Positions 8,194 to 16,816 of a stretch of DNA of 64,000 nt are shown piece by piece. The DNA lies in assembly GCF_029813775.1 (NCBI RefSeq), contig NZ_JARVKW010000011.1, positions 118,446 through 182,445 of the forward strand. Direction: 5' to 3'. This DNA comes from Streptomyces sp. DH24 (lineage in GTDB: Bacteria > Actinomycetota > Actinomycetes > Streptomycetales > Streptomycetaceae). The notes under the pieces are model-generated. The model saw only the letters and a list, made by a program, of their open reading frames with translations, had not been told where the DNA came from and searched no databases. Made by a program: the position numbers and the translations under genes. Position 1 is the first letter of the stretch. Every line of letters begins with the position of its first letter.

Positions 8194-8844
8194 ATGAATG
8201 ACGGAGTCGACAGCACGGGGAACAGGGGCGTACGGCGCAGGGCGGTGCTCACCACCGCCGTCGGCGTCGTACCGGTCGCCCTCGCGGGCGGTGTCGCCTC
8301 GGGCGGCCCGGCAGCGGCGGCGCCGGCCTCGGACCGCACCGCGGTGACCGGCCTCACCGTGGAACACCGCACCGACCCGCTCGGCGTGGACGCCGCATGG
8401 CCGAGATTCGGCTGGCGCAGGAGTCGCCGGTACGCGGTCGACGGCAGACCGCATACCGCATCCTGGTGGCCTCCTCGCCCGACCGGCTGCGTGGTCGCCG
8501 CGCCGACGTGTGGGACAGCGGACGCGTCGACTCGCCCCGACTCGGTCGCGGTCCGCTACGCGGGCGGCGCCCTGTGCGCCTCCACCCGCTCCTACTGGAC
8601 CGTCAGGGTGTGGGACGAGCACGGCGACGAGGTCCCCGGCGCCCCGACCGCCCTGTTCGAGACGGGCCTGATGAGCACCGACGGCGTCTCCGGCTGGGAC
8701 GGCGCCCGCTGGATCACCATGGCCGGCAAGAAGGCCAACAGCGCCGGAGCGCCCCTGCTGCGCCGACAGGCGGGATTTTCGGACGGCACGGCCACGTACC
8801 GTCTGCCGTCCGGGCGTTACGAGGTGACGTCCGTGCTCGGCTGA
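8194..8844 (+). pseudogene. Alpha-L-rhamnosidase (GH78) remnant with internal deletion and two frameshifts
   Basis: The frame opens with a Tat-like signal (RRRAVLTTAVGVVPVALAGG) and then VTGLTVEHRTDPLGVD-WPRFGWR, typical of the start of Streptomyces GH78 enzymes. Near 8419 the homology drops to the next frame (RQTAYRILVASSPDRLRGRRADVWDSGR) because one base is missing. It returns near 8536 because a C run has one extra base. It continues (TRSYWTVRVWDEHGDEV, WDGARWITMAGKK, APLLRR) and then jumps to DGTATYRLPSGRYEV, which looks like the extreme C-terminus. The catalytic domain, roughly 700 residues, is gone. The reading frame survives as 216 aa but cannot encode an active enzyme. Its 3' end overlaps lutC tail to tail by 28 nt. 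Confidence 0.85.
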
Positions 8845-9485
8845 CCGCTCACCAGCACCACCTCCAGGGTGCGCGGACCGTGCACCCCCTCGACCCGGTC
8901 CAGTTCGATGTCGCTGGTGGCCGACGGCCCCGAGATCCAGGTCAACGGGCGGGCCGGGTCGAGGCGTTCGAGGGCCCGGGGGACGGAGGAGACCACCTGG
9001 TCCGGCACCCGTACGACGCAGATGTGGTGGTCGGGGACGAGACTGATGCGGCGGCGGCCCTGGTCCGGGCCGCCGTCCAGCACGATGGTGCCGGTCTCGG
9101 CGATCGCCACCGCGCACCCGGTGACCACGCTGTCCACCCGGTCGAGTTCGTCCGCCGTGCTCTCCGCCCGGTCCGGGACCCGCTCGGCGTCCGCCGCCGC
9201 CGTCCAGGCGGGATCGAGGCCCGGCGGGACGAGCACCGTCCGCGCGCCCCGCGCGGCCAGCAGCCCCGCGATCGTCGCGGGCAGGTCGTCCGCCGTGCAG
9301 CGGTGCACGACCGCCCGGTAGTCCGCCAGGTTCCCGGCGAGCAGACCGGCCGTCTCCGCCACGGTGCGCTCGCCGTGCTCCCGCAGGTAGTCGCGGTCCA
9401 CGGCCCGCTCGTACGAGGGCTCGTCGCGCGGCACGTCCGCGAGCGCGCGCCGCACCCGGCCCAGGATGCGTTCCCTGCTGCTCAC
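8817..9485 (-). CDS. lutC: Lactate utilisation protein LutC
   Basis: The product is a 222-aa LUD-domain protein, third subunit of the LutABC L-lactate oxidising complex. GTG at 9485 overlaps the lutB stop (GTGA). The LUD core is recognisable in VVTGCAVAIAETGTIVLDGG and ISLVPDHHICVVR, ending DRVEGVHGPRTLEVVLV. The last residues (SGQPSTDVTS) run into the antisense of the adjacent rhamnosidase relic, so the tail may have been altered by the deletion that created the relic. It is the last gene of the rhamnose/lactate operon. Confidence 0.92.
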   Translation of the reverse strand: MSSRERILGRVRRALADVPRDEPSYERAVDRDYLREHGERTVAETAGLLAGNLADYRAVVHRCTADDLPATIAGLLAARGARTVLVPPGLDPAWTAAADAERVPDRAESTADELDRVDSVVTGCAVAIAETGTIVLDGGPDQGRRRISLVPDHHICVVRVPDQVVSSVPRALERLDPARPLTWISGPSATSDIELDRVEGVHGPRTLEVVLVSGQPSTDVTS

Positions 9486-10960
9486 TTCACGTCCTTCTTT
9501 CCACCGTCCGTACGCTGCCACCAGTCCCGGAACGGCTCCGCGGGCACCGCCGGAACGTCCCGGGAGTCCGTCCACGCCCGGCCGGGGCCCGGCAGCGTGC
9601 GCGGCACGAGGCGGCGGCCCCGGGAGGCGAGGCGCTGACCGGCGCGCAGCGCGCCCGGCCGGGTGAGTGTCCAGCGGGCCGCCCTGATCGCGGCCCGCTC
9701 CGCCGCGTGCCCCTTGGCGGGCTTCAGGACGACCTTGTTCCCGTCGCGCGTGACCTGCCCGCCCTGCACGACCCGTTCCCGCAGGTGCACCAGCACCTCG
9801 GGGATGTCGATGGCGACCGGGCACACCTCGTAGCAGGCGCCGCACAGGGACGAGGCGTACGGCAGCGAGGCGTCGATCTCGCTCTGCGTGCCCCGCAGTT
9901 GCGGGCTGAGGATCGCGCCGATGGGGCCCGGGTAGACCGAGCCGTAGGCGTGGCCGCCCGCCCGCTCGTACACCGGGCAGACGTTGAGGCAGGCCGAGCA
10001 GCGGATGCAGCGCAGGGCCTGGCGGCCGACCTCGTCGGCGAGGGTGTCGGTGCGGCCGTTGTCCAGCAGCACCAGATGGAAGGTGCGCGGGCCGTCGCTG
10101 TCGGTGGTGCCGGTCCACGTCGAGGTGTACGGGTTCATGCGCTCGGCCGTCGAGGAGCGGGGCAGGGTCTGCAGGAACACCTCCAGGTCCCGCCAGGTCG
10201 GCACGATCTTCTCGATGCCGACCACGGAGATCAGCGTCTCGGGCAGCGTCAGGCACATCCGGCCGTTGCCCTCGGACTCCACGACGACGAGCGTGCCGGT
10301 CTCGGCGACCATGAAGTTGGCGCCGGAGACGCCGACCTTGGCGCGCAGGAACTTCTCCCGCAGGTGCAGGCGGGCCGCCTCGGCGAGTTCGGCGGGCGTG
10401 TCGGTCAGGCCGTCCGGGGCGGGCCGGCCCCACTCACCCATCTCGGTGCGGAAGATGTCGCGGATCTCACCGCGGTTGCGGTGGATCGCCGGGACCAGGA
10501 TGTGCGAGGGCCGGTCCTTGCCCAACTGCACGATGAGCTCGGCGAGATCGGTCTCGTAGGCGCGGATGCCCTCGGCCTCCAGCGCCTCGTTCAGGCCGAT
10601 CTCCTGCGTGGCCATCGACTTGACCTTGACGACCTCCGACTCGCCGGTCTCCTTGACGAGGCCGGCGACGATCCGGTTGGCCTCCTCGGCGTCGGCGGCC
10701 CAGTGCACGATGCCGCCGGCCGCCGTCACCGTCTCCTCCAGCCGCACGAGGTACTGGTCGAGATGGCGGAGCGTGTGGTCCTTGATCCGCTTGCCCGCCT
10801 CGCGCAGCGCCGCCCAGTCGGACAGCTCCGCGACCGCGTTCGCCCGCTTGGCGCGGATGGTGTGCGTCGCGTGCCGCAGGTTGCCGCGCAGCGTCGCGTC
10901 GTGGACGGCCTCGTGCGCGGCCTTCGGGAAGGCCGGCATGCCGACGAACGTTCCACTCAT
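9482..10960 (-). CDS. lutB: Lactate utilisation iron-sulfur protein LutB
   Basis: A 492-aa protein with an N-terminal LUD domain and a C-terminal ferredoxin-like domain. The two cluster motifs CIRCSACLNVCPVY and CGACYEVCPV bind two [4Fe-4S] clusters. LUD motifs include VSGANFMVAETGTLVVVESEGNGRM. ATG at 10960 overlaps the lutA stop (ATGA). LutB passes electrons within the LutABC complex that converts L-lactate to pyruvate. Here it lies downstream of rhamnose genes whose aldehyde dehydrogenase makes L-lactate, so it plausibly completes the pathway. Confidence 0.95.
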   Translation of the reverse strand: MSGTFVGMPAFPKAAHEAVHDATLRGNLRHATHTIRAKRANAVAELSDWAALREAGKRIKDHTLRHLDQYLVRLEETVTAAGGIVHWAADAEEANRIVAGLVKETGESEVVKVKSMATQEIGLNEALEAEGIRAYETDLAELIVQLGKDRPSHILVPAIHRNRGEIRDIFRTEMGEWGRPAPDGLTDTPAELAEAARLHLREKFLRAKVGVSGANFMVAETGTLVVVESEGNGRMCLTLPETLISVVGIEKIVPTWRDLEVFLQTLPRSSTAERMNPYTSTWTGTTDSDGPRTFHLVLLDNGRTDTLADEVGRQALRCIRCSACLNVCPVYERAGGHAYGSVYPGPIGAILSPQLRGTQSEIDASLPYASSLCGACYEVCPVAIDIPEVLVHLRERVVQGGQVTRDGNKVVLKPAKGHAAERAAIRAARWTLTRPGALRAGQRLASRGRRLVPRTLPGPGRAWTDSRDVPAVPAEPFRDWWQRTDGGKKDVK

Positions 10961-11712
10961 GGGGCCGGTTCCTCCTTGGTGCTCGCCAGGATCTCCGCCA
11001 GGTGCACCGGCCGCATGCCGGTCCCGAGGCGGGTCATCGTCCCGCCGATGTGCATGAGGCACGAGTTGTCGGCGGCGCACAGCACGTCGGCGCCGGTCGA
11101 CTCGGCGTTGCGCACCTTGTCGGTGCCCATCGCCGCCGAGACGTCCGCGTTCTTCAGGGCGAAGGTGCCGCCGAACCCGCAGCACTCCTCGGCGCCCGGC
11201 AACTCCACCAGCTCCAGCCCCTCCACGGCCTCCAGCAGCCGCCGCGGACGCTCGCCCAGTCCGAGACCGCGCAGCCCGTGACAGGTCGGGTGGTAGGTCA
11301 CCCGGTGCGGGTAGTACGCGCCGACGTCGGTCACCCCCAGCACGTCCACCAGGAACTCCGTCAGCTCGTACGTCTTCGGGACCACGGGCGCCAGCGTCCT
11401 GGCCAGCGAGTCGCCCCGGCCCTCGGCCCGCGCCCGCTCGCCCATCCGCGGATACAGCTCCCGCACCATCGCCCCGCAGGAGCCGGACGGCGTCACGATC
11501 GCCTCGTAGCCGCCGAACACCTCGGCGAAGTGCCGGGCCATCGGCTCGGTCTCGTGCCGGTACCCGGTGTTGTAGTGCGCCTGACCGCAGCAGGTCTGCG
11601 CCATCGGGAAGTCGACCTCGACGCCCAGTCTGGTCAGCAGTTTCACCACGGCGCGCCCGGTGTCCGGATAGAGCGTGTCGTTGACGCAGGTCAGGAACAG
11701 GGCGACACGCAT
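10957..11712 (-). CDS. lutA: Lactate utilisation protein LutA (CCG-domain)
   Basis: A 251-aa member of the heterodisulfide-reductase-like CCG family. Two cysteine-rich units are visible: QTCCGQAHYNTG with LTCVND and PSGSC, then PTCHGLRGLG with EECCGFGGTF. Met at 11712 (MRVALFLTCVND) was preferred to 11736 because AAGGAG lies 5 nt upstream. It is coupled to lutB by ATGA and lies 70 nt after rhaB. LutA is a subunit of the lactate-oxidising iron-sulfur complex. Confidence 0.94.
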   Translation of the reverse strand: MRVALFLTCVNDTLYPDTGRAVVKLLTRLGVEVDFPMAQTCCGQAHYNTGYRHETEPMARHFAEVFGGYEAIVTPSGSCGAMVRELYPRMGERARAEGRGDSLARTLAPVVPKTYELTEFLVDVLGVTDVGAYYPHRVTYHPTCHGLRGLGLGERPRRLLEAVEGLELVELPGAEECCGFGGTFALKNADVSAAMGTDKVRNAESTGADVLCAADNSCLMHIGGTMTRLGTGMRPVHLAEILASTKEEPAP

Positions 11713-11755
11713 CGCGGCTCCTTGGTCGTTGATCATCGGATGGGTGCAGATTAGT

Positions 11756-11773
11756 CCCGGCCCGGGGGCCGGG
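11756..11773 (-). terminator. Hairpin between rhaB and lutA
   Basis: CCCGGCCC (11756-11763) and GGGCCGGG (11766-11773) form an 8-bp stem with a 2-nt spacer just after the rhaB stop on the minus strand. It may partly terminate, so that lutABC is expressed less than the upstream rha genes. No T tract is present. Confidence 0.35.
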
Positions 11774-11782
11774 CAGGGCCCG

Positions 11783-13243
11783 TCACGACCCGGCGAGCCG
11801 GGCCTGCGCGGCCCGCCACCGCGCGGTGCCGCCGCGCGGCTCGTACCGGGTGAGCGGCTGGGTCCGGGTGAGCAGGTCCCGCATCCCGCCGAGGTCGCCG
11901 ACCAGTCCGTCGGCGCGGGCCTGAACGAGCACGTTGCCCAGCGCGGCGGCCTCCGTCGGACCCGCCACCACCGGCAGCCCGCAGGCGTCGGCGGTGAGCT
12001 GGCACAGCAGCGCGTTGCGCGTGCCGCCCCCCACCACGTGCACGACGTCGACCTCCCGCCCGGCGAGCCGCTGCGCGTCCTGGACCGCCCTGCGGTGCGC
12101 GAGGGCGAGGGAGTCGAGGATGCACCGGGTGACCTCGGCGGGGGAGTGCGGCACCGGCTGCCCGGAGGCCCGGCAGGCCCCGGCGATCCGCTCCGGCATC
12201 CGGCCGGGCGCGAGGAACGCCGCGTCGCCCGCGTCCACCACGGACCGCAGCGCCGGCACCTTGGCCGCGTCCAGCAGCAGCCCGCCGAGATCCGGCTCGC
12301 CCCAGGCCCGTACGCACTCCTGGAGCAGCCACAGGCCCATGATGTTCCGCAGATAGCGGACCGTGCCGTCCAGCCCCAGCTCGTTGGTGAAGTTGGCGGC
12401 CCGGCTCTCCTCCGTGAGCACCGGCGCGTCCAGCTCCAGGCCGACCAGCGACCAGGTGCCGGTGCAGATGTACGCGAACCGCTCCCGCACGGCGGGGACG
12501 GCGGCCACCGCGGACGCCGTGTCGTGCGAGCCGACCGCCGTCACCGGCACGGGGCCGGTCAGCCCCGTCTCCTCCAGCACCTCCGGCCGCAGCTCACCCG
12601 CCGCGTCGCCGGGCTGTCTGAGCGGTGCGAACAGGCCGAGGTCGATCCCGAGCCGGTCGGCGACGCCGTGCGCCCAGTCACGGGTGCGCGGGTCGATCAG
12701 CTGGGTCGTCGAGGCGTTGGTGAGCTCCGTGCCCTGCTCGCCCGTCAGCCAGTACGTCAGCAGGTCGGGCACCAGCAACAGCCGCCGGGCCTGCGCGAGC
12801 CGGGCCGTGGCGCGGGCGGCCGTCAGCTGGTACAGGGTGTTGAACGGCGCGTACTGCAGACCGGTCGCCGCGTACAGCTCCGCAGCGGGCACGGTCGCCC
12901 ACACCTTCTCAGCGACGCCCTCGGTGCGGTCGTCGCGGTAGTGCACGGGGTTGCCGAGCAGCGCCCCGTCCGCGTCCAGCAGCCCGTAGTCCACCGCCCA
13001 GCTGTCGATGCCGACCGAGTCGAGCCGCCCGCCGCCCAGGGCACCGGCCCTCCGCAGCCCGTCGAGGACACCCGCGTACAGCCCGAGGACGTCCCAGCGC
13101 AGCCCCTCGGGCAGCCGGACGGGCCGGTTCGGGAAGCGGTGGGCCTCCGACAGCTCCAGCGTGTCGGGGCCGGCGCGGCCGACCATGACACGCCCGCTGG
13201 ACGCGCCGAGGTCGACCGCGGCGTACGACTTCACGCCCGTCAC
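11783..13243 (-). CDS. rhaB: L-rhamnulokinase
   Basis: A 486-aa FGGY sugar kinase that phosphorylates L-rhamnulose at O-1. The N-terminal phosphate-binding motif is AAVDLGASSGRVMVG, followed by the RhaB-type IDSWAVDYGLLD and later VTAVGSHDTASAVAAVP, ICTGTWSLVGLE and VVGGGTRNALLCQLTAD. GTG at 13243 forms a GTGA overlap with the rhaEW stop; a second GTG at 13234 is also possible. The length is normal for the family. It lies between rhaEW and lutA in a single minus-strand operon. Confidence 0.95.
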   Translation of the reverse strand: MTGVKSYAAVDLGASSGRVMVGRAGPDTLELSEAHRFPNRPVRLPEGLRWDVLGLYAGVLDGLRRAGALGGGRLDSVGIDSWAVDYGLLDADGALLGNPVHYRDDRTEGVAEKVWATVPAAELYAATGLQYAPFNTLYQLTAARATARLAQARRLLLVPDLLTYWLTGEQGTELTNASTTQLIDPRTRDWAHGVADRLGIDLGLFAPLRQPGDAAGELRPEVLEETGLTGPVPVTAVGSHDTASAVAAVPAVRERFAYICTGTWSLVGLELDAPVLTEESRAANFTNELGLDGTVRYLRNIMGLWLLQECVRAWGEPDLGGLLLDAAKVPALRSVVDAGDAAFLAPGRMPERIAGACRASGQPVPHSPAEVTRCILDSLALAHRRAVQDAQRLAGREVDVVHVVGGGTRNALLCQLTADACGLPVVAGPTEAAALGNVLVQARADGLVGDLGGMRDLLTRTQPLTRYEPRGGTARWRAAQARLAGS

Positions 13244-15279
13244 CGCAGGAACGCGGCGGCGACGCCGGCGTCGACCGGGACGTGCAGGCCGGTGGTGTGC
13301 GTCAACTCGCCGCCGGTCAGCGCGAACACGGCGTTCGCCACGTGCTCCGGCAGCACCTCGCGCTTGAGCAGGGTGCGCTGTGCGTAGAACTCGCCCAGCT
13401 TCTCCTCCGGCACCCCGTACACGGCGGCGCGCTGCGCGCCCCAGCCGCCCGCGAAGATCCCGGAGCCGCGCACGACGCCGTCCGGGTTGACGCCGTTGAC
13501 GCGGATGCCGTGCTCGCCCAGCTCGGCGGCCAGCAGCCGCACCTGGTGGGCCTGGTCGGCCTTGGTGGCCGAGTAGGCGATGTTGTTCGGGCCGGCGAAG
13601 ACCGCGTTCTTGGAGGCGATGTAGACGATGTCGCCGCCCAGGCCCTGCGCGGTCATCACGCGGGCCGCCTCGCGCGAGACGAGGAAGGAACCGCGCGCCA
13701 TGATGTCGTGCTGGAGGTCCCAGTCCTTCGCTGAGGTCTCCAGCAGCGGCTTGGAGATGGAGATCCCGGCGTTGTTCACGACGAGGTCGACACCGCCGAA
13801 CGCCAGCACGCCCGCCCGGAACGCCGCGCGGATCTGCTCCTCGGAGGTGACGTCCACGGTCACGGCGACGGCCTTGTCCGGGCCGCCCAGCTCCTCGGCC
13901 ACGGCAGCGGCGTTCTCGCCGTTCAGGTCCGCGACGACGACGCAGGCGCCCTCCGCGACGAGTCGCTGCGCGATGGCCCGGCCGATCCCGCTGCCCGCGC
14001 CGGTCACCAGCGCGACGCGCGTCGCCAGCGGCTTCGGCTTGGGCATGCGCCGGAGCTTGGCCTCCTCCAGCGCCCAGTACTCGATGCGGAACTTCTCCGA
14101 CTCCTCGATCGGCGCGTACGTGGAGACCGCCTCGGCGCCCCGCATCACGTTGATCGCGTTGACGTAGAACTCGCCGGCCACCCGCGCGGTCTGCTTGTCC
14201 TTGCCGAAGCTGAACATGCCGACGCCCGGGATCAGCACGATCGCCGGGTCGGCGCCGCGCATCGCGGGGGAGTCGGGCTCGGCGTGCCGCTCGTAGTAGG
14301 CGGCGTACTCCTCGCGGTACGCGGCGTGCAGTTCCTTCAGGCGGGCGACGGCCTCGTCCAGCGGCGCCGTCGGCGGCAGGTCCAGCACCAGCGGGCGGAC
14401 CTTGGTCCGCAGGAAGTGGTCCGGGCAGGACGTGCCGAGCGCGGCCAGCCGCGGGTGCTCGGCGCGCGCCACGAAGTCGAGGACCGGCTCGGAGTCGGTG
14501 AAGTGCCCGACCTGCGGCCGGTCCTGCGAGGCGACGGCCCGGACGTACGGCGCCAGCGCCGCGGCCCGCTCCCGGCGCTCGGTCTCGGGCAGCGGCTCGT
14601 AGCCCTCGATGACCGGCCCGAACGGCTCCGGCCTGCCCCGCTCGGCGAGGAACCGCTCGGCGGTACGGATGATGTGCAGCGAGTTGCGCTCGCACTCCTC
14701 GGAGGTGTCGCCCCAGGCGGTGATGCCGTGCCCGCCCAGGACGCAGCCGACGGCCCGCGGGTTGGCCTCCTTCACCGCGGCGATGTCCAGCCCCAGCTGG
14801 AAACCGGGCCGCCGCCACGGCACCCACACCACCGAGTCCCCGAAGCACTCGGCGGTCAGCTTCTCGCCGTCCGCCGCGCAGGCCAGGGCGATCCCGGAGT
14901 CCGGGTGCAGGTGGTCGACGTGCGCGGCCTCGACGAGACCGTGCATCGCGGTGTCGATGGACGGGGCCGCGCCGCCCTTGCCGTGCAGGCAGTAGTCGAA
15001 CGCGGCGACCATCTCGTCCTCGTGCTCCACGCCGGGGTAGACGTCCTTCAGCGCCCGCAGCCGGTCGAGCCGCAGCACGGCCAGGCCCGCCTCGGTGAGC
15101 GTCCCGAGGTCGCCCCCGGACCCCTTGACCCACATCAGTTCCACGTCACCTCCCGTCACGGGGTCGGTGTCGGTGCCCTTCGCGGACGCGTTGCCGCCGG
15201 CGTAGTTGGTGTTCCGCGGGTCGGCACCGAGCCGGTGCGAACGGGCGAGGAGGGCGGCGGCTTCGGGATGGGTGGTCAT
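13240..15279 (-). CDS. rhaEW: Bifunctional rhamnulose-1-phosphate aldolase / L-lactaldehyde dehydrogenase
   Basis: A 679-aa fusion. The N-terminal part (to about residue 420) is a class II aldolase/adducin-type domain with zinc-site histidines in VDHLHPDS and GGHGITAWG. It splits L-rhamnulose-1-phosphate to DHAP and L-lactaldehyde. The C-terminal part (about 422-679) is a short-chain dehydrogenase with VALVTGAGSGIG, NNAG and YSATK, which oxidises lactaldehyde to L-lactate. The order matches the RhaEW/YuxG family of Bacillus. ATG at 15279 was chosen for AAGGA about 9 nt upstream. The stop overlaps rhaB. Confidence 0.95.
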   Translation of the reverse strand: MTTHPEAAALLARSHRLGADPRNTNYAGGNASAKGTDTDPVTGGDVELMWVKGSGGDLGTLTEAGLAVLRLDRLRALKDVYPGVEHEDEMVAAFDYCLHGKGGAAPSIDTAMHGLVEAAHVDHLHPDSGIALACAADGEKLTAECFGDSVVWVPWRRPGFQLGLDIAAVKEANPRAVGCVLGGHGITAWGDTSEECERNSLHIIRTAERFLAERGRPEPFGPVIEGYEPLPETERRERAAALAPYVRAVASQDRPQVGHFTDSEPVLDFVARAEHPRLAALGTSCPDHFLRTKVRPLVLDLPPTAPLDEAVARLKELHAAYREEYAAYYERHAEPDSPAMRGADPAIVLIPGVGMFSFGKDKQTARVAGEFYVNAINVMRGAEAVSTYAPIEESEKFRIEYWALEEAKLRRMPKPKPLATRVALVTGAGSGIGRAIAQRLVAEGACVVVADLNGENAAAVAEELGGPDKAVAVTVDVTSEEQIRAAFRAGVLAFGGVDLVVNNAGISISKPLLETSAKDWDLQHDIMARGSFLVSREAARVMTAQGLGGDIVYIASKNAVFAGPNNIAYSATKADQAHQVRLLAAELGEHGIRVNGVNPDGVVRGSGIFAGGWGAQRAAVYGVPEEKLGEFYAQRTLLKREVLPEHVANAVFALTGGELTHTTGLHVPVDAGVAAAFLR

Positions 15280-15313
15280 GACTTCAGTCCTTGGGAGAGA
15301 GACGTACTGGGCA

Positions 15314-15343
15314 GCGCCCCGGAAGGGGCGCGGAAAACCGCGC
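15314..15343 (-). terminator. Two small hairpins between rhaI and rhaEW
   Basis: GCGCCCC/GGGGCGC with a 4-nt loop (15314-15331) and CGCGG-AAAA-CCGCG (15330-15343) overlap in the 114-nt gap. On the minus strand they could set the rhaI to rhaEW ratio by attenuation or protect the rhaI mRNA end. Confidence 0.35.
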
Positions 15344-15393
15344 GACGAGCCACGAGCGACCCGCGGCCGGGCACGCACCGGTCACGGGGACGC

Positions 15394-16554
15394 CTACGCC
15401 CCCCATCCGGCCTGCTGTCCGCCGACCCGCTCGGCCACGATCTTCTCGGCCCACCCGCACCGCCGGTACGCCCCCATGGGATCGGGGTCGAGACCCATCT
15501 CCTCGCGCACCTCGGCGAGCAGCGGCCGCACATCCGTGTTGTACGCGTCCATCAGCACGGCGTTGGCCTCCAGCACGTCCCCGGAGGCCTGCGCGGCGGA
15601 CAGCGCGTCCCGGTCGACGAGCAGCGCCTTCGCCGTGGCCTCCTGCACGTTCATCACCGACCGGATGATCGCCGGGATCTTCGCCTCGATGTTGTGGCAC
15701 TGGTCGAGCATGAACGCGACCTGAGGCGAGAACCCGCCGCCGCGCACCACCTCGTACATGATCCGGAACAGCTGGAACGGGTCGGCGGCACCGACCATCA
15801 GGTCGTCGTCGGCGTAGAAGCGCGAGTTGAAGTCGAACCCGCCGAGCTTGCCCTCCCGCAGCAGCGTGGCCACGATGAACTCGATGTTCGTGCCGGGCGC
15901 GTGGTGCCCCGTGTCCACGACGACCTGCGCCTTCGGGCCCAGCTTCAGGCAGTGCGCGTAGGCCGTGCCCCAGTCGGGCACGTCGGTCGAGTAGAACGCC
16001 GGCTCGAAGAACTTGTACTCCAGCAGCATCCGCTGGCCGTCGCCGAGCCGCTCGTAGACCTCGGCCAGGCCTTCGGCCAGCCGGTCCTGCCGGGAGCGGA
16101 TGTCGTCCTGGCCGGGATAGTTCGTGCCGTCCGCGAACCACAGCTTCAGGTCCGTCGAACCGGTCGCGTCCATGATGTCGACGCACTCCAGCAGATGGTC
16201 GACGGCCTTGCGGCGCACCGCCGCGTCCGGGTGGCAGATGCTGCCCAGCCTGTAGTCGTCGTCCTGGAAGGTGTTGGAGTTGATCGCGCCCAGCTTCACG
16301 CCGCGCTTCTTGGCGTACTCGGCGAGCGCCGCGTAGTCCTCGACCCTGTCCCACGGGATGTGCAGGGCGACCGTCGGGGCGACGCCCGTGAACTCGTGGA
16401 CCTTCGCGGCGTCCGCCAGTTTTTCGAACGGGTCGCGGGGCACGCCCTGCTGCGCGAACACCTTGAAGCGGGTCCCCGAGTTCCCGTACGCCCACGACGG
16501 CGTCTCTACTGCCTGGGTCTTGAGGGCGGCCTTCACCGCGCTGAGCTCGGTCAC
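15394..16554 (-). CDS. rhaI: L-rhamnose isomerase (Gram-positive / Pseudomonas stutzeri type)
   Basis: A 386-aa TIM-barrel isomerase converting L-rhamnose to L-rhamnulose. Metal and substrate motifs include INSNTFQDDDYRLGSICHPD, EYKFFEPAFYSTDVPDWG, VVDTGHHAPGTNIEF and GGFDFNSRFYADDDLMVG. GTG at 16554 was preferred to an upstream ATG at 16590 because AGGAG lies 7 nt before it and the ATG sits within the operator/promoter region. It is the first gene of the minus-strand rhamnose operon and has its own promoter and operator. Confidence 0.95.
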   Translation of the reverse strand: MTELSAVKAALKTQAVETPSWAYGNSGTRFKVFAQQGVPRDPFEKLADAAKVHEFTGVAPTVALHIPWDRVEDYAALAEYAKKRGVKLGAINSNTFQDDDYRLGSICHPDAAVRRKAVDHLLECVDIMDATGSTDLKLWFADGTNYPGQDDIRSRQDRLAEGLAEVYERLGDGQRMLLEYKFFEPAFYSTDVPDWGTAYAHCLKLGPKAQVVVDTGHHAPGTNIEFIVATLLREGKLGGFDFNSRFYADDDLMVGAADPFQLFRIMYEVVRGGGFSPQVAFMLDQCHNIEAKIPAIIRSVMNVQEATAKALLVDRDALSAAQASGDVLEANAVLMDAYNTDVRPLLAEVREEMGLDPDPMGAYRRCGWAEKIVAERVGGQQAGWGA

Positions 16555-16593
16555 TGCGGGGCTCCTGTGACGTCGGGTCGTAACGACCATGGG

Positions 16594-16605
16594 TGAAACG
16601 ATTCA
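16594..16605 (-). promoter_or_regulatory. LacI-type rhamnose operator before rhaI
   Basis: TGAAACGATTCA lies directly downstream of the expected rhaI transcription start (about 16606 on the minus strand), a position where a bound LacI-type repressor would block transcription. It matches the sites at 16760 and 8036. Confidence 0.75.
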
Positions 16606-16612
16606 GAATGGG

Positions 16613-16641
16613 AAACTATGAGGCCGCCCAAGGGGTGTCAA
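16613..16641 (-). promoter_or_regulatory. rhaI promoter
   Basis: On the minus strand, TTGACA (16641-16636) and TAGTTT (16618-16613) are separated by 17 nt, an excellent vegetative-sigma promoter. The start would be near 16606, immediately before the operator. Confidence 0.75.
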
Positions 16642-16690
16642 GCCTTGTGGTCAAGACCGGTCGTCGTCACGGGGATGAGACGTGGGCCTA

Positions 16691-16705
16691 TCGAAACTTT
16701 TTCGA
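16691..16705. promoter_or_regulatory. TCGAAA-CTT-TTTCGA inverted repeat
   Basis: A perfect 6-3-6 inverted repeat lies midway between the two divergent rhamnose promoters, about 10 bp upstream of the transporter -35. It differs from the TGAAAC-type operators and resembles the CGAAA-N-TTTCG boxes known upstream of Streptomyces xylanase genes. A related site occurs at 58339 before the GH2 gene. A second regulator is possible. Confidence 0.4.
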
Positions 16706-16715
16706 CCCGGACCCA

Positions 16716-16771
16716 TTGACGTGACGCGGCCCTGCTGCCTAACGTCCCGGCAACCGAGTTGAAACCTTTCA
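16716..16771 (+). promoter_or_regulatory. Transporter operon promoter with LacI-type operator
   Basis: TTGACG (16716-16721) and TAACGT (16740-16745), 18 nt apart, form a promoter for the plus-strand transporter operon. The operator TGAAACCTTTCA (16760-16771) falls just after the expected start, mirroring the arrangement at rhaI. Confidence 0.7.
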
Positions 16772-16816
16772 CGACGCCGTGACGGCCGTCCCGGACGGCG
16801 TTGTCGAGGAGCCCCC

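Noticed and set aside
8397..9638. 413-aa plus-strand frame overlapping lutC and lutB
   Set aside because: Its first 50 residues are the frameshifted piece of the rhamnosidase relic. The rest is antisense shadow of lutC/lutB.
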